Positions 8,844 to 16,093 of a DNA stretch of 64,000 bases are shown one piece after another. Every line of letters begins with the position of its first letter. The first letter of the stretch is position 1. The stretch lies in the NCBI RefSeq assembly GCF_000009985.1, contig NC_007626.1, positions 1,153,501 through 1,217,500 on the forward strand, given 5' to 3'. The notes under the pieces are model-generated. The model was given only the letters and a program-made list of their open reading frames with translations. It was not told the origin of the DNA and searched no databases. This stretch comes from Paramagnetospirillum magneticum AMB-1 (GTDB taxonomy: Bacteria > Pseudomonadota > Alphaproteobacteria > Rhodospirillales > Magnetospirillaceae). The position numbers and the translations under genes are program-made.

Positions 8844-10148
8844 TCAGGCCTTGGCCCGTCTCTTGGCGTTTCGGGCCTCGAAGACCTTGAGGACCGTATA
8901 GGTCCCCCATCCCACCAGGATCATTCCGGCGGTGAAGGCGCCATAGGACAGGGGCCAGGGAACGCCCTGGGTCATCATGGAGAATTCCGACATTCCGCCG
9001 ATGCCGGCCAGCACGTTGAGCGGCATGAACACCACGCCGGCCACCGTCAGCTGCGAGACCCGGCGGTTCTGGTTGATGTTGATGAAGCCCACCGTCGCAT
9101 CCATCAGGAAGTTGATCTTTTCGAACAGGAACGCCGTATGGGTGTTCAGCGATTCGATGTCGCGGATGATCTCGCGGGCGTCTTCCATCTGCATGGTGTT
9201 GAGCAGGCGGCCGCGCAGCAGGAATGAGACGGCGCGCTGGGTATCGAGCATGTTGCCGCGAATCCGGCCGTTGAGGTCCTCCTCCTCGGCGATGTTGCCC
9301 AGGATGCGGGCGGCGTCGGAATCGCTGATGTTCTCGCTCAACACCTTGCGGCCGACCCGGCGCAGCGTTTCGTAGGTGTCTTCAAGGGCGTCGGCGGAAT
9401 ATTCGATGTCGGCGCCGTAAAGGGCCAGCAGCAGGTCCTTGCAATCGGACACTTCGCCCGGCTGGCTGCGCATGCGCAGCCTCTGCAGGCGGAACACCGG
9501 CAGCTCCTCGCTGCGCACGGTGAACAGGGTGTCGGCATGGACGATGAAGGCCACCGGCACGCTGCGGGACTGGCCGTCGCGGTCCAGCAGGAAATTGGAG
9601 TGGAGGTGAAGCTCGCCGTTCTCCTCCACATAGAAGCGGGCGCTGACCTCCAGATCGGTCAGATCCTCGGGGTCGGGCAGTTCCAGGCCGAAATGCCGCC
9701 CGAGCCAGCCCCGTTCCGACTTGGAGGCGCCCAGGGTATCGATCCAGATCGGCCGCAGCCCTTCCATCTCGCTGCGCGACACCACCTGGATGATCCGCAT
9801 GCGGCCGTCCACCAGTTCACAGGCCGTGACCTCGCCGCTGAGGAATTGCGGCTCGACATTGCCCGCCAGATGCTCGCCCAGCGCGCTGGAGACCTCCCAC
9901 AGAACATCGTTCATGCGGTCCTGCGCCACATGGCGCCACAGCAGCCTGGCGTCGTCGGGGGAAACGCTTTCCAGTGACCGGCCGATCTCGCCGGCCGACA
10001 GCCGGGACAGCAGCATCCGCAGCTCGGCGGTGTGCTGGTTGTGCACCACCGTCTCGACCAGTTCCGGGCGGCGCGTGGCCTGGGCCCGCAGCATGTCCTC
10101 GATGATCTTGTGCTTGCTCAGCAATTCGGTCACGGCCAACAGCGACAT
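8844..10148 (-). CDS. CorA-family metal transporter with MgtE_N-like domain and GMS signature
   Basis: 434 residues from ATG 10148. Residues ~1-110 are helical repeats of the pattern LLSRLSAGEIGRSLESVSPD, resembling the cytosolic MgtE N domain. A CorA-like beta/alpha region and a long helix follow. Two C-terminal membrane segments flank the pore-mouth signature. CorA normally has GMN at the end of the first segment; here the sequence is GIGGMSEF, so Asn is Ser (385-387; bases 8988-8996). The basic tail RNAKRRAKA faces the cytoplasm. It probably moves a divalent cation, but selectivity may differ from Mg2+. It converges with the phosphatase gene, 10 bases away. Confidence 0.78.
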   Translation of the reverse strand: MSLLAVTELLSKHKIIEDMLRAQATRRPELVETVVHNQHTAELRMLLSRLSAGEIGRSLESVSPDDARLLWRHVAQDRMNDVLWEVSSALGEHLAGNVEPQFLSGEVTACELVDGRMRIIQVVSRSEMEGLRPIWIDTLGASKSERGWLGRHFGLELPDPEDLTDLEVSARFYVEENGELHLHSNFLLDRDGQSRSVPVAFIVHADTLFTVRSEELPVFRLQRLRMRSQPGEVSDCKDLLLALYGADIEYSADALEDTYETLRRVGRKVLSENISDSDAARILGNIAEEEDLNGRIRGNMLDTQRAVSFLLRGRLLNTMQMEDAREIIRDIESLNTHTAFLFEKINFLMDATVGFININQNRRVSQLTVAGVVFMPLNVLAGIGGMSEFSMMTQGVPWPLSYGAFTAGMILVGWGTYTVLKVFEARNAKRRAKA

Positions 10149-10354
10149 CAATTCTCGCCCGAATTATGGGGTGGAAAGCCAAAGACCATGCGCAAGCGGC
10201 CCGGCGAATTCAAGGGTGCGCCTTCAGCCGTCTGAAAGTTGTCATGGAATGGTCACCGGCACGGTCATCCCATGACATCAAATCTTCACGAGCCTTCGGC
10301 CAATGCCCATCGATAATGCCACACCCCGTTGGAAAACCCGCATGGAGGCGACGC

Positions 10355-10756
10355 GTGCTTCAGAATTTCTGGATCGGAACCGATTTCGCCAAGCTGCTGT
10401 CGTCGCTGCCCGTGTCCAATGACGGCGTCAAGGCCATGCTGGAAAGCCAGGCAAGGAATCTCGCGGCGCTGGAAGAGGCCAATCAGCACGCCATCGACGC
10501 CTTTCACGCGGTCTTCAAGCGGCAGAACGAAATTCTCCATGCCGCCATCCAGGAAAGCGCCAAGCTGGTCTCGGCCCCCGAGGAGGCCTTTTCCAAACAG
10601 GCCGAGATCGCCCGGACGGCCACCGAACACACCCTGGACAATCTTCGCCGCATGTCGGAAATGCTGGCCGCCGCCTCGGAAAAGGCCGCCGCCGTCCTGA
10701 ACCAGCGGGTGAGGGAGAACATGGAGGAGCTCAAGACCATCTCCAGGCCGGAATAG
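10355..10756 (+). CDS. Phasin family protein
   Basis: 133 residues from GTG 10355, chosen for GGAGG 6 bases upstream. It is all-helical with heptad-like hydrophobic spacing: FAKLLSSLPV near the start, then a long helix with LAALEEANQHAIDAFHAVFKR and NEILHAAIQE, as in short phasins that coat polyhydroxybutyrate granules. There is no signal peptide. A second, larger phasin lies at 41750-42568 with its own operator-like sites; this one lacks them. Granule binding is inferred from the family. Confidence 0.75.
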   Translation: MLQNFWIGTDFAKLLSSLPVSNDGVKAMLESQARNLAALEEANQHAIDAFHAVFKRQNEILHAAIQESAKLVSAPEEAFSKQAEIARTATEHTLDNLRRMSEMLAAASEKAAAVLNQRVRENMEELKTISRPE

Positions 10757-10797
10757 CCCCGGCCCGGGGCTCGCGGGCGATCGCGGATTGCGCTTGA

Positions 10798-10811
10798 AAG
10801 CGATATCGCTT
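10798..10811. promoter_or_regulatory. 14-bp perfect palindrome, candidate operator
   Basis: AAGCGATATCGCTT is fully self-complementary and lies 55 bases before the ribbon-helix-helix gene at 10867. RHH proteins commonly bind short palindromes and repress their own promoter, so this is a candidate autoregulatory site. No binding evidence can be read from sequence alone. Confidence 0.4.
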
Positions 10812-10866
10812 CGATATACAGTTACCTCCATAACGCGGCGTTCGCCGCTCCGCCCTGGAGGCAATC

Positions 10867-11331
10867 ATGACCCCCCCGAACAAGTCCAAGAAGCCGGCCG
10901 CGGCGCAGCCCGACGCTGCTCCCGCTCCCGCTCCCGAAGTCACCGAGGCTCCCCAGCCCGCCGCCGCAGCGGAACCCGCCGCCAAGCCCGTGGTGGCGAA
11001 GAAGAAGGCCGGAGCCAAGCCAGCCGCTTCGCCCAAGGCCAAGAAAGCCGCGCCCAAGGCCAAGAAAGCCGCGCCCAAGGCGGTGAAGGCCAAGCCGGCC
11101 GTGGCGCCGGAGCCGGTCGCCGAAGAGGTCGCCGACGGCGACAAGGTGGCTAAGAAGGTGAAGAAGGACAAGAAAAAGGACAAGAAAAAGGATAAGAAGA
11201 AGAAAGAGGCCGTGATCATCCGCTTCGATGATCAGCAGCTTCCCCAGGTGGATGCCCGGGCCGAAGCCCTGGGTCTGTCGCGGGCGGCTTGGGTCCGCAT
11301 GGTGGTTGCCCAGGCCCTGGCGAAATCCTGA
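10867..11331 (+). CDS. Histone-H1-like Ala/Lys-rich protein with C-terminal ribbon-helix-helix domain
   Basis: 154 residues. The first ~115 are low-complexity Ala/Lys/Pro: AKKAAPK repeats as in bacterial H1-like proteins, then an almost pure Lys/Asp run (KDKKKDKKKDKKKKE). The last ~40 residues (VIIRFDDQQLPQVDARAEAL, then GLSRAAWVRMVVAQAL) form a strand-helix-helix matching a CopG/Arc-type RHH DNA-binding domain. The combination suggests a nucleoid-associated or non-specific DNA-binding protein with a sequence-specific head. A palindrome sits just upstream. The role is inferred; low complexity makes homology searches unreliable for the N-terminal part. Confidence 0.65.
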   Translation: MTPPNKSKKPAAAQPDAAPAPAPEVTEAPQPAAAAEPAAKPVVAKKKAGAKPAASPKAKKAAPKAKKAAPKAVKAKPAVAPEPVAEEVADGDKVAKKVKKDKKKDKKKDKKKKEAVIIRFDDQQLPQVDARAEALGLSRAAWVRMVVAQALAKS

Positions 11332-11394
11332 TTGCCGTGCCCGCTCCTGGGCCGCAGCCCAGGGGGCGGGAATCACCCCGGAAAGTTCCACTCC

Positions 11395-12207
11395 ATGACC
11401 GACGTCGCCGCTCCTCTCCCGTCTTCCCGGACCCATCTTGGCGTCCAGGTCCTTCTTCTGGGCGAAAGGCTCGACACCCGGCGCCTGGAGGAAGGCGTGG
11501 TGCTGGCCACCGCGCCGCTGATCATCCGCGCCGGGCGGGCGGGGCATGCGGTGCTGTTCCGCTATGGCGTGGTGGTGCTGTTCAACCTCGACCCCATGGA
11601 GGAAGCGGTCTTCCTGACCTCGCTGGGCAAGCTGGTCGCCGAGCCGCTGCCGGTGCAGGAGCGGGAATCGGCCGAGGTGGTGATCGCCCCCGACGGCGAC
11701 GACCACCTGGACAAGGAGGGGCGGATCTATCTGTCCGATGCCTGTCCCGAACGCCTGCAACTGGTGGCCGAGGTGCTGGCCCGCGAACTGGTCCTCGAAC
11801 ATTACGAGACCCGCATCGCCCGGGTGTTCGATGCCATCGAGCCCCTGGCCGCCTCGCTGGCCCGCGGCAATCTGCGCCGCCTGAAGACCAAGGACCTGCT
11901 GGTTCAGATCGGCGAGGTCCTGCTGGCCGAGCACCGGATGGTGGGGCGCGTCCAATTGCTGGAAAGCCCGGAAGTGCTGTGGATCAAGCCGGAGTTGGAG
12001 CGCCTGTTCGTCCGCCTGGAACGGGAATACGACCTGACCGCCCGGGACAAGGCCCTGGACCGCAAGCTGGAGGTGATCTCCGACACGGCGGAGACCCTGC
12101 TGGACCTGATCCAGACGCGCAGCAGCATGAAGGTCGAGTGGTATATCGTCGCCCTGATCGTCCTCGAGGTGCTGCTCACCACCTACGACATGTTCCTGGC
12201 CAATTAG
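11395..12207 (+). CDS. RMD1/YagE family (DUF155) membrane protein
   Basis: 270 residues from ATG 11395. The N-terminal half has the DUF155 pattern (LGERLDTRRLEEG, then HAVLFRYGVVVLFNLDP). The middle is helical, and the end carries one hydrophobic segment (VEWYIVALIVLEVLLTTYD) that would anchor the protein, as in the mitochondrial and bacterial RMD1 family. Molecular function is not established for bacterial members. It lies 63 bases after the RHH gene, so cotranscription is possible. Confidence 0.7.
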   Translation: MTDVAAPLPSSRTHLGVQVLLLGERLDTRRLEEGVVLATAPLIIRAGRAGHAVLFRYGVVVLFNLDPMEEAVFLTSLGKLVAEPLPVQERESAEVVIAPDGDDHLDKEGRIYLSDACPERLQLVAEVLARELVLEHYETRIARVFDAIEPLAASLARGNLRRLKTKDLLVQIGEVLLAEHRMVGRVQLLESPEVLWIKPELERLFVRLEREYDLTARDKALDRKLEVISDTAETLLDLIQTRSSMKVEWYIVALIVLEVLLTTYDMFLAN

Positions 12208-12217
12208 AGGCCGGAGC

Positions 12218-12454
12218 CTATCCCCGGCGCGGGCCGCACAGCCGGGCCTGGCGTTGCGCCTGCTCTTCCTCGGCGGCGCAGAAGCTGCAGTGTCGGGCGT
12301 GGGGATTGACGGCGATCCGCTGGGGCTCGATGGGGTCATAGCAGGTCTTGCAGATTCCCGAGGAGCGCGGCCCTGTCATCCTGTTCAGAACGGCCTTCAG
12401 CGCCACGTCTCTGAAAGCTTCGATTCGTTCCGCCGCGCAATCGATGTCGTCCAA
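12218..12454 (-). CDS. TraR/DksA-type C4 zinc-finger protein
   Basis: 78 residues from TTG 12454. This start is chosen because GGAGG lies 7 bases upstream and because the protein then begins DDIDCAAER, as short TraR-type proteins do. The zinc finger is Cys-x2-Cys-x17-Cys-x2-Cys (ICKTCYDPIEPQR, then HCSFC). Short family members such as TraR bind RNA polymerase in the secondary channel and mimic DksA plus ppGpp. This one has a single N-terminal helix before the finger. It converges on the DUF155 gene. Confidence 0.75.
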   Translation of the reverse strand: MDDIDCAAERIEAFRDVALKAVLNRMTGPRSSGICKTCYDPIEPQRIAVNPHARHCSFCAAEEEQAQRQARLCGPRRG

Positions 12455-12658
12455 GGCATGACCTCCGTTCCCATAGGAAAGAAACCGCGCCACCCTGGGC
12501 AAGAACACCCGTGACGTGAAGTGATCGTTTCGTGACAGGCCCTTGATCCGGCCTTGCGTCGTGATCGGAAACGGAGAGATACTTTTCCCACCTTCTTTCG
12601 GCACAGCGGCCTTTCTCGTCTCTTTCGGGGTGGGGTCCGACATTCAAAGGAGGAATGC

Positions 12659-13552
12659 GTGCTGCCGACATTTTCCCTTCCCCCCCGTTTTCTGGGCGGG
12701 TGCGCGTCGGACCCGGGCACCGCGACATTCTGCATCGCCGGCATTCCCTTCGATCTTGGCGTGACCAACCGTTCGGGAGCCCGCGAGGGGCCGCAGGCGG
12801 TGCGCCGCGCCAGCCGCATGCTGGCCGACGGCGCCAATCCCGCCGGCTGGAGCGATCCGGCCCAAATGTCCATCGCCGATCTGGGCGATTTTTCCCTGGC
12901 GCTGGGCGACATCCCCAGGTCGCTGGAGATGATCGAGCAGCAGGCGGCGGGCATCGGCCACCTGCTGGCCGTGGGCGGCGACCACACCATCACCCTGGCC
13001 CTGCTGCGGGCCCTGGTCAAGCGCACCGGCCCGGTGGGGCTGGTGCATTTCGACGCCCATATCGACACCTGGCCCGATAATTTCGGCCAGAAGCTGGCTC
13101 ATGGCTCGCCGTTCTTTCATGCCTTGCGGGAAGGGCTGGTGGATCCCCGGCGCATGATCCAGATCGGCATCCGCTCGCCCATGCCGCGCGAGGTGTACGA
13201 CTGGACGGTGGGGCAGGGCGTCACCATCGTCACCGCCGAGCAGGTCCACGCCCAGGGGCCGCAATGGGTGGCCGAAGCCATCGGCCGGGTGGTGGGTGAG
13301 GGGCTGACCTATCTCAGCTTCGACATCGACGCCATCGATCCCGGCCAGGCGCCGGGCACCGGCACGCCCGAGGTGGGCGGGCTGTTCACCTGGCAGGTGA
13401 TGGCCATCCTGCGCCGTCTGGCGGGACTCCGCTTCGTCGGCATGGACGTGGTCGAGGTGGCGCCGGCCTATGACGTTTCCGAGATCACCGCCCTGGCGGC
13501 GGCCTCGATCCTGTGGCAGTACCTGACCCTGCGGCCCCTGGATAAATTGTAA
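12659..13552 (+). CDS. speB: Agmatinase (ureohydrolase)
   Basis: 297 residues from GTG 12659, which has AAAGGAGG about 6 bases upstream; the nearby ATG 12655 is out of frame. The arginase/agmatinase binuclear manganese motifs are intact: GGDHT (His109), HFDAHIDTW (Asp132, His134, Asp136) and SFDIDAIDP (Asp222, Asp224, with Asp227 nearby). Agmatinase hydrolyses agmatine to putrescine and urea. An arginase or guanidinobutyrase role cannot be excluded by motif alone. Two polyamine-type decarboxylases lie nearby (13891 and 22126), which supports a polyamine role. Confidence 0.85.
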   Translation: MLPTFSLPPRFLGGCASDPGTATFCIAGIPFDLGVTNRSGAREGPQAVRRASRMLADGANPAGWSDPAQMSIADLGDFSLALGDIPRSLEMIEQQAAGIGHLLAVGGDHTITLALLRALVKRTGPVGLVHFDAHIDTWPDNFGQKLAHGSPFFHALREGLVDPRRMIQIGIRSPMPREVYDWTVGQGVTIVTAEQVHAQGPQWVAEAIGRVVGEGLTYLSFDIDAIDPGQAPGTGTPEVGGLFTWQVMAILRRLAGLRFVGMDVVEVAPAYDVSEITALAAASILWQYLTLRPLDKL

Positions 13553-13890
13553 TATTTCAGGGGCTTGTCCCGGTCCTCGGGAAGGATTAGATTCATCTTA
13601 GTGACGCACACGCACGTGCCGATGGCCCTTTGTAGGTTATGCAACGACGAACGCGTCCTTTTTGGAGGAGCCGGCAGAAATGGGCCGGTACCCGAAAGGG
13701 AGGTGGACATGTTGACGACCCGCGGCTTGGGCGTAATCCCCCAATTCGATCCTCAGTCTCGTTTCAGTATGTGACGACGGTTTCGGCGTTCCTCTGACCG
13801 AACGCCCGCCATCCGCATACTGAAGGGTTCCGTTTCCCGGCCCTGTCCGGGGAGCGGGTGGATTCATCCCTGTTGGGGGGAGTTGCCGCC
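13553..13890 (+). promoter_or_regulatory. Long leader region of the ornithine-decarboxylase-like gene
   Basis: 338 bases between agmatinase and the decarboxylase. It holds a short leader ORF with a strong ribosome-binding site (13709-13774), then a hairpin with 7-bp arms GGCGTTC (13785-13791) and GAACGCC (13800-13806), then further GC-rich pairing segments before the start codon. A long structured leader upstream of alphaproteobacterial ornithine decarboxylase genes is known as the speF motif. Position and length fit, but I cannot confirm a match by eye. Confidence 0.5.
13709..13774 (+). CDS. Candidate 21-residue leader peptide
   Basis: ATG 13709 is preceded by AAAGGGAGGTGG, one of the strongest ribosome-binding sites in the window, although the frame is only 21 codons (MLTTRGLGVIPQFDPQSRFS, Met, stop). 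It ends 10 bases before a 7-bp hairpin and ~115 bases before the decarboxylase start. By analogy with the enteric speFL leader peptide, which stalls on ornithine, it could regulate the downstream gene. This is inference; the sequence does not resemble speFL residue by residue. Confidence 0.5.
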   Translation: MLTTRGLGVIPQFDPQSRFSM

Positions 13891-15093
13891 ATGACCGTCG
13901 CCCGCTATCACGCCCGCACCCGTTCCCTCTTCGGCAGCACCGGAGCTTTGCCGTCGGTGCGCGCCGCAGTGCTGGCCCTGCGCCCCGAGGTGCCCATGCT
14001 GTGCCTGCGCCCGGCCAAGGCCAGCCGGGAGGCGGCCCGCTTCGTCGACAGCTTCCCCGGCCAGGTGCTCTATGCGGTGAAGTGCAATCCGGACGAGGCC
14101 GTGCTGCGCGCCCTGGCGGCGGGGGGGATCGGGCATTTCGATGCCGCCTCCATCGCCGAGGTCAGGCTGGTGCGCCGCCTGTTCCCCGAGGCCGGCATTC
14201 ACTTCATGCACCCGGTGAAGGCGCGCTCGGCCATCCGCGAGGCCTATGGCCTGCACGGCGTGCGCGACTTCGTCCTCGACGGCGCCGGGGAGCTGGACAA
14301 GATCGTGGCGGAGACCGAGGGCGCCTCGGATCTGCGGCTGATCGTGCGCCTGGGGCTGGCCAAGGGCGACGCCCGCCTCGACCTGTCGGGCAAATTCGGC
14401 GCGTCGGCGGACGACGCCGTCCGGCTGCTGCGCCGCTGCGCCGCCGTGGGCCGGGTCGGGCTGTCGTTCCACGTGGGCTCGCAATGCTGCGATCCCTCGG
14501 CCTGGGAGCGCGCCCTGGCCCAGGCCGACGCGGTGATCCGCGCCGCCGCAATCCAACTGGACGTGCTGGATGTGGGCGGCGGCTTCCCCGTCGCCTATCC
14601 CGGCATGCGGCCGCCGCCGCTGGCGGCCTTCATGGCGGCCATCCGGCGCGGCGTGGCCCGCATGGGCTTGCCGTCCGGCTGCGTCCTGTGGTGCGAGCCC
14701 GGACGCGCCCTGGTGGCCGGCTGCCAATCCCTGGTGGTCCAGGTTCAGGCGCGGCGTGGCGACATGCTGTTCATCAACGACGGAGTCTACGGCACCCTGT
14801 CCGATGCCGGGGCCCTGGCTTGGCGTTATCCCTGCCGCCTGATCAAGGCCGCCGGCGCAAGCCACGAGACGCTTCAGGCCTTCGGCTTCTTCGGGCCGAC
14901 CTGTGATTCCCTCGACCGGATGCCCGGTCCCTTCCTGTTGCCGGCCGACACGGCCGAGGGCGACTGGATCGAGATCGGCCAGTTGGGCGCCTATGGCGCC
15001 TGCCTCAGGACCGGCTTCAACGGTTTCAATGATCTGCTGCGCGTTGAGGTGGGCGAGCCCGCTGTCCCGTCGCAGGCCAGCCGGGCGGCCTGA
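13891..15093 (+). CDS. Ornithine decarboxylase-like PLP enzyme (alanine-racemase fold)
   Basis: 400 residues from ATG 13891. Fold-type-III decarboxylase motifs are present: YAVKCN with the PLP lysine Lys64, HVGSQC, the glycine-rich phosphate loop DVGGGFP, CEPGRALVA, and FFGPTCDSLD with active-site Cys338. The GPTCD-S-LD form is that of ornithine decarboxylases rather than diaminopimelate decarboxylases. The reaction would be ornithine to putrescine and CO2. Some alphaproteobacterial homologs also use lysine. Expression is probably controlled through the long leader upstream. Confidence 0.85.
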   Translation: MTVARYHARTRSLFGSTGALPSVRAAVLALRPEVPMLCLRPAKASREAARFVDSFPGQVLYAVKCNPDEAVLRALAAGGIGHFDAASIAEVRLVRRLFPEAGIHFMHPVKARSAIREAYGLHGVRDFVLDGAGELDKIVAETEGASDLRLIVRLGLAKGDARLDLSGKFGASADDAVRLLRRCAAVGRVGLSFHVGSQCCDPSAWERALAQADAVIRAAAIQLDVLDVGGGFPVAYPGMRPPPLAAFMAAIRRGVARMGLPSGCVLWCEPGRALVAGCQSLVVQVQARRGDMLFINDGVYGTLSDAGALAWRYPCRLIKAAGASHETLQAFGFFGPTCDSLDRMPGPFLLPADTAEGDWIEIGQLGAYGACLRTGFNGFNDLLRVEVGEPAVPSQASRAA

Positions 15094-15136
15094 GCCCGGA
15101 CGTCACGCCAAACAAACAATGTGTGGGGAGGACGAG

Positions 15137-15322
15137 ATGGAAAACTGGAGCCGACTGATGGACGCGGGACGCGAATTGTCCATGGCCTTCGACCTGCTGG
15201 ACCGGGCCGCCGAGATCACCACCATTTCCACGGCGGCGGTCCTCACCAAGGAAGGCCTGCTGGGCGCCGCCCGCCAGGCGGTGGCGCGGACCAACTCGCT
15301 GCTGGGGCGCAAACCGTGGTGA
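15137..15322 (+). CDS. Small helical protein, function unknown
   Basis: 61 residues from ATG 15137, chosen because GGGGAGG sits 5 bases upstream; an in-frame ATG at 15119 is less well placed. The protein is one or two amphipathic helices (SRLMDAGRELSMAFDLLDRA) with a Ser/Thr-rich turn, and no signal peptide. It follows the decarboxylase by 43 bases. I do not recognise a family. Confidence 0.5.
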   Translation: MENWSRLMDAGRELSMAFDLLDRAAEITTISTAAVLTKEGLLGAARQAVARTNSLLGRKPW

Positions 15323-15410
15323 GGATCGCAGGCGAAGTGTAACACCACCGGTTCTTTCCCCCCGGTATAGTGCGGGGCGGTTGCCACAGCCTGCGAGGGG
15401 GGATTGGGAC

Positions 15411-15923
15411 ATGGCCGAGCTTAGCCATAGGACGGTCAGCGTGCTGTTCGTCAGCATCGAGGGGGCCGTCCGCGCCCCCATCGCCGCCGCCGCCATGAAT
15501 GCCTGCCGGGGCGACGAGTTCCAGGCCTATTGCGCCGGCACCCGGCCGGCGGCGGAGATTCCGGCGGCGACCTTCGACGCGCTGCGCATCGCCGGCATTC
15601 CGGCGGCGGGCCTCCGCGTGGCGGGCCTGGGCGACTTCCTGTCGCCCGATGCCCCCCGCCTGGATTTCGTGTTCAATCTCACCGAGCCCTACGAGCAATG
15701 CGGGGCCATCGCCCTGCCCGGGGCGCCGGTCATCGTGTCCTGGCCCATTCCCCATCCGGTGATGGAAAGCGGCTCCCTGGCCGAGCGCGGCTCGCGCCTT
15801 GCCGAGACGGTGCGGATGATCCGCCGCCGGGTCGAGCTGTTCGCCGAGTTGCCGGCCGACAAGCTGGACGCCCTGGCCCTGCGTCTGCGGGCCGAGGGCA
15901 TTCACCGCCAGGCCGGAGCCTGA
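15411..15923 (+). CDS. Low-molecular-weight phosphatase/arsenate-reductase-like protein lacking the catalytic Cys
   Basis: 170 residues from ATG 15411. The start matches the LMW-PTP/ArsC fold (VSVLFVSIEGAVRAPIAAAA aligns with the VLFLCTGNSARS-type P-loop). The catalytic Cys of C-x5-R is Ser15 here (codon 15453-15455), and the loop residues Gly-Asn are also changed, while Arg21 is kept. The later part keeps the family pattern around LDFVFNLTEPYEQCG and the proline-rich SWPIPHP. It is probably catalytically dead or altered and may bind an anion or a phosphoprotein. There is no signal peptide. Confidence 0.65.
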   Translation: MAELSHRTVSVLFVSIEGAVRAPIAAAAMNACRGDEFQAYCAGTRPAAEIPAATFDALRIAGIPAAGLRVAGLGDFLSPDAPRLDFVFNLTEPYEQCGAIALPGAPVIVSWPIPHPVMESGSLAERGSRLAETVRMIRRRVELFAELPADKLDALALRLRAEGIHRQAGA

Positions 15924-16093
15924 CAGGCTGAGGAGAAACTCCGCTTCGCGGCAGGGCTACCGCCCAGACCCGTTCGGAGGCACAGCCTCAGAGCCGCCAG
16001 TTTCTTTCTATTTCAATGGATTGAAAAGATGAAGGGGCCGGGAAGCTGTGCTTCCCGGTTGGGGGATCGGGGGCAAAAGCCCCCGAAGGGGCG

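Noticed and set aside
13565..13774. 69-codon frame ending at the leader peptide stop
   Set aside because: It is the leader peptide frame extended upstream; only ATG 13709 has a ribosome-binding site, so the short form is preferred.
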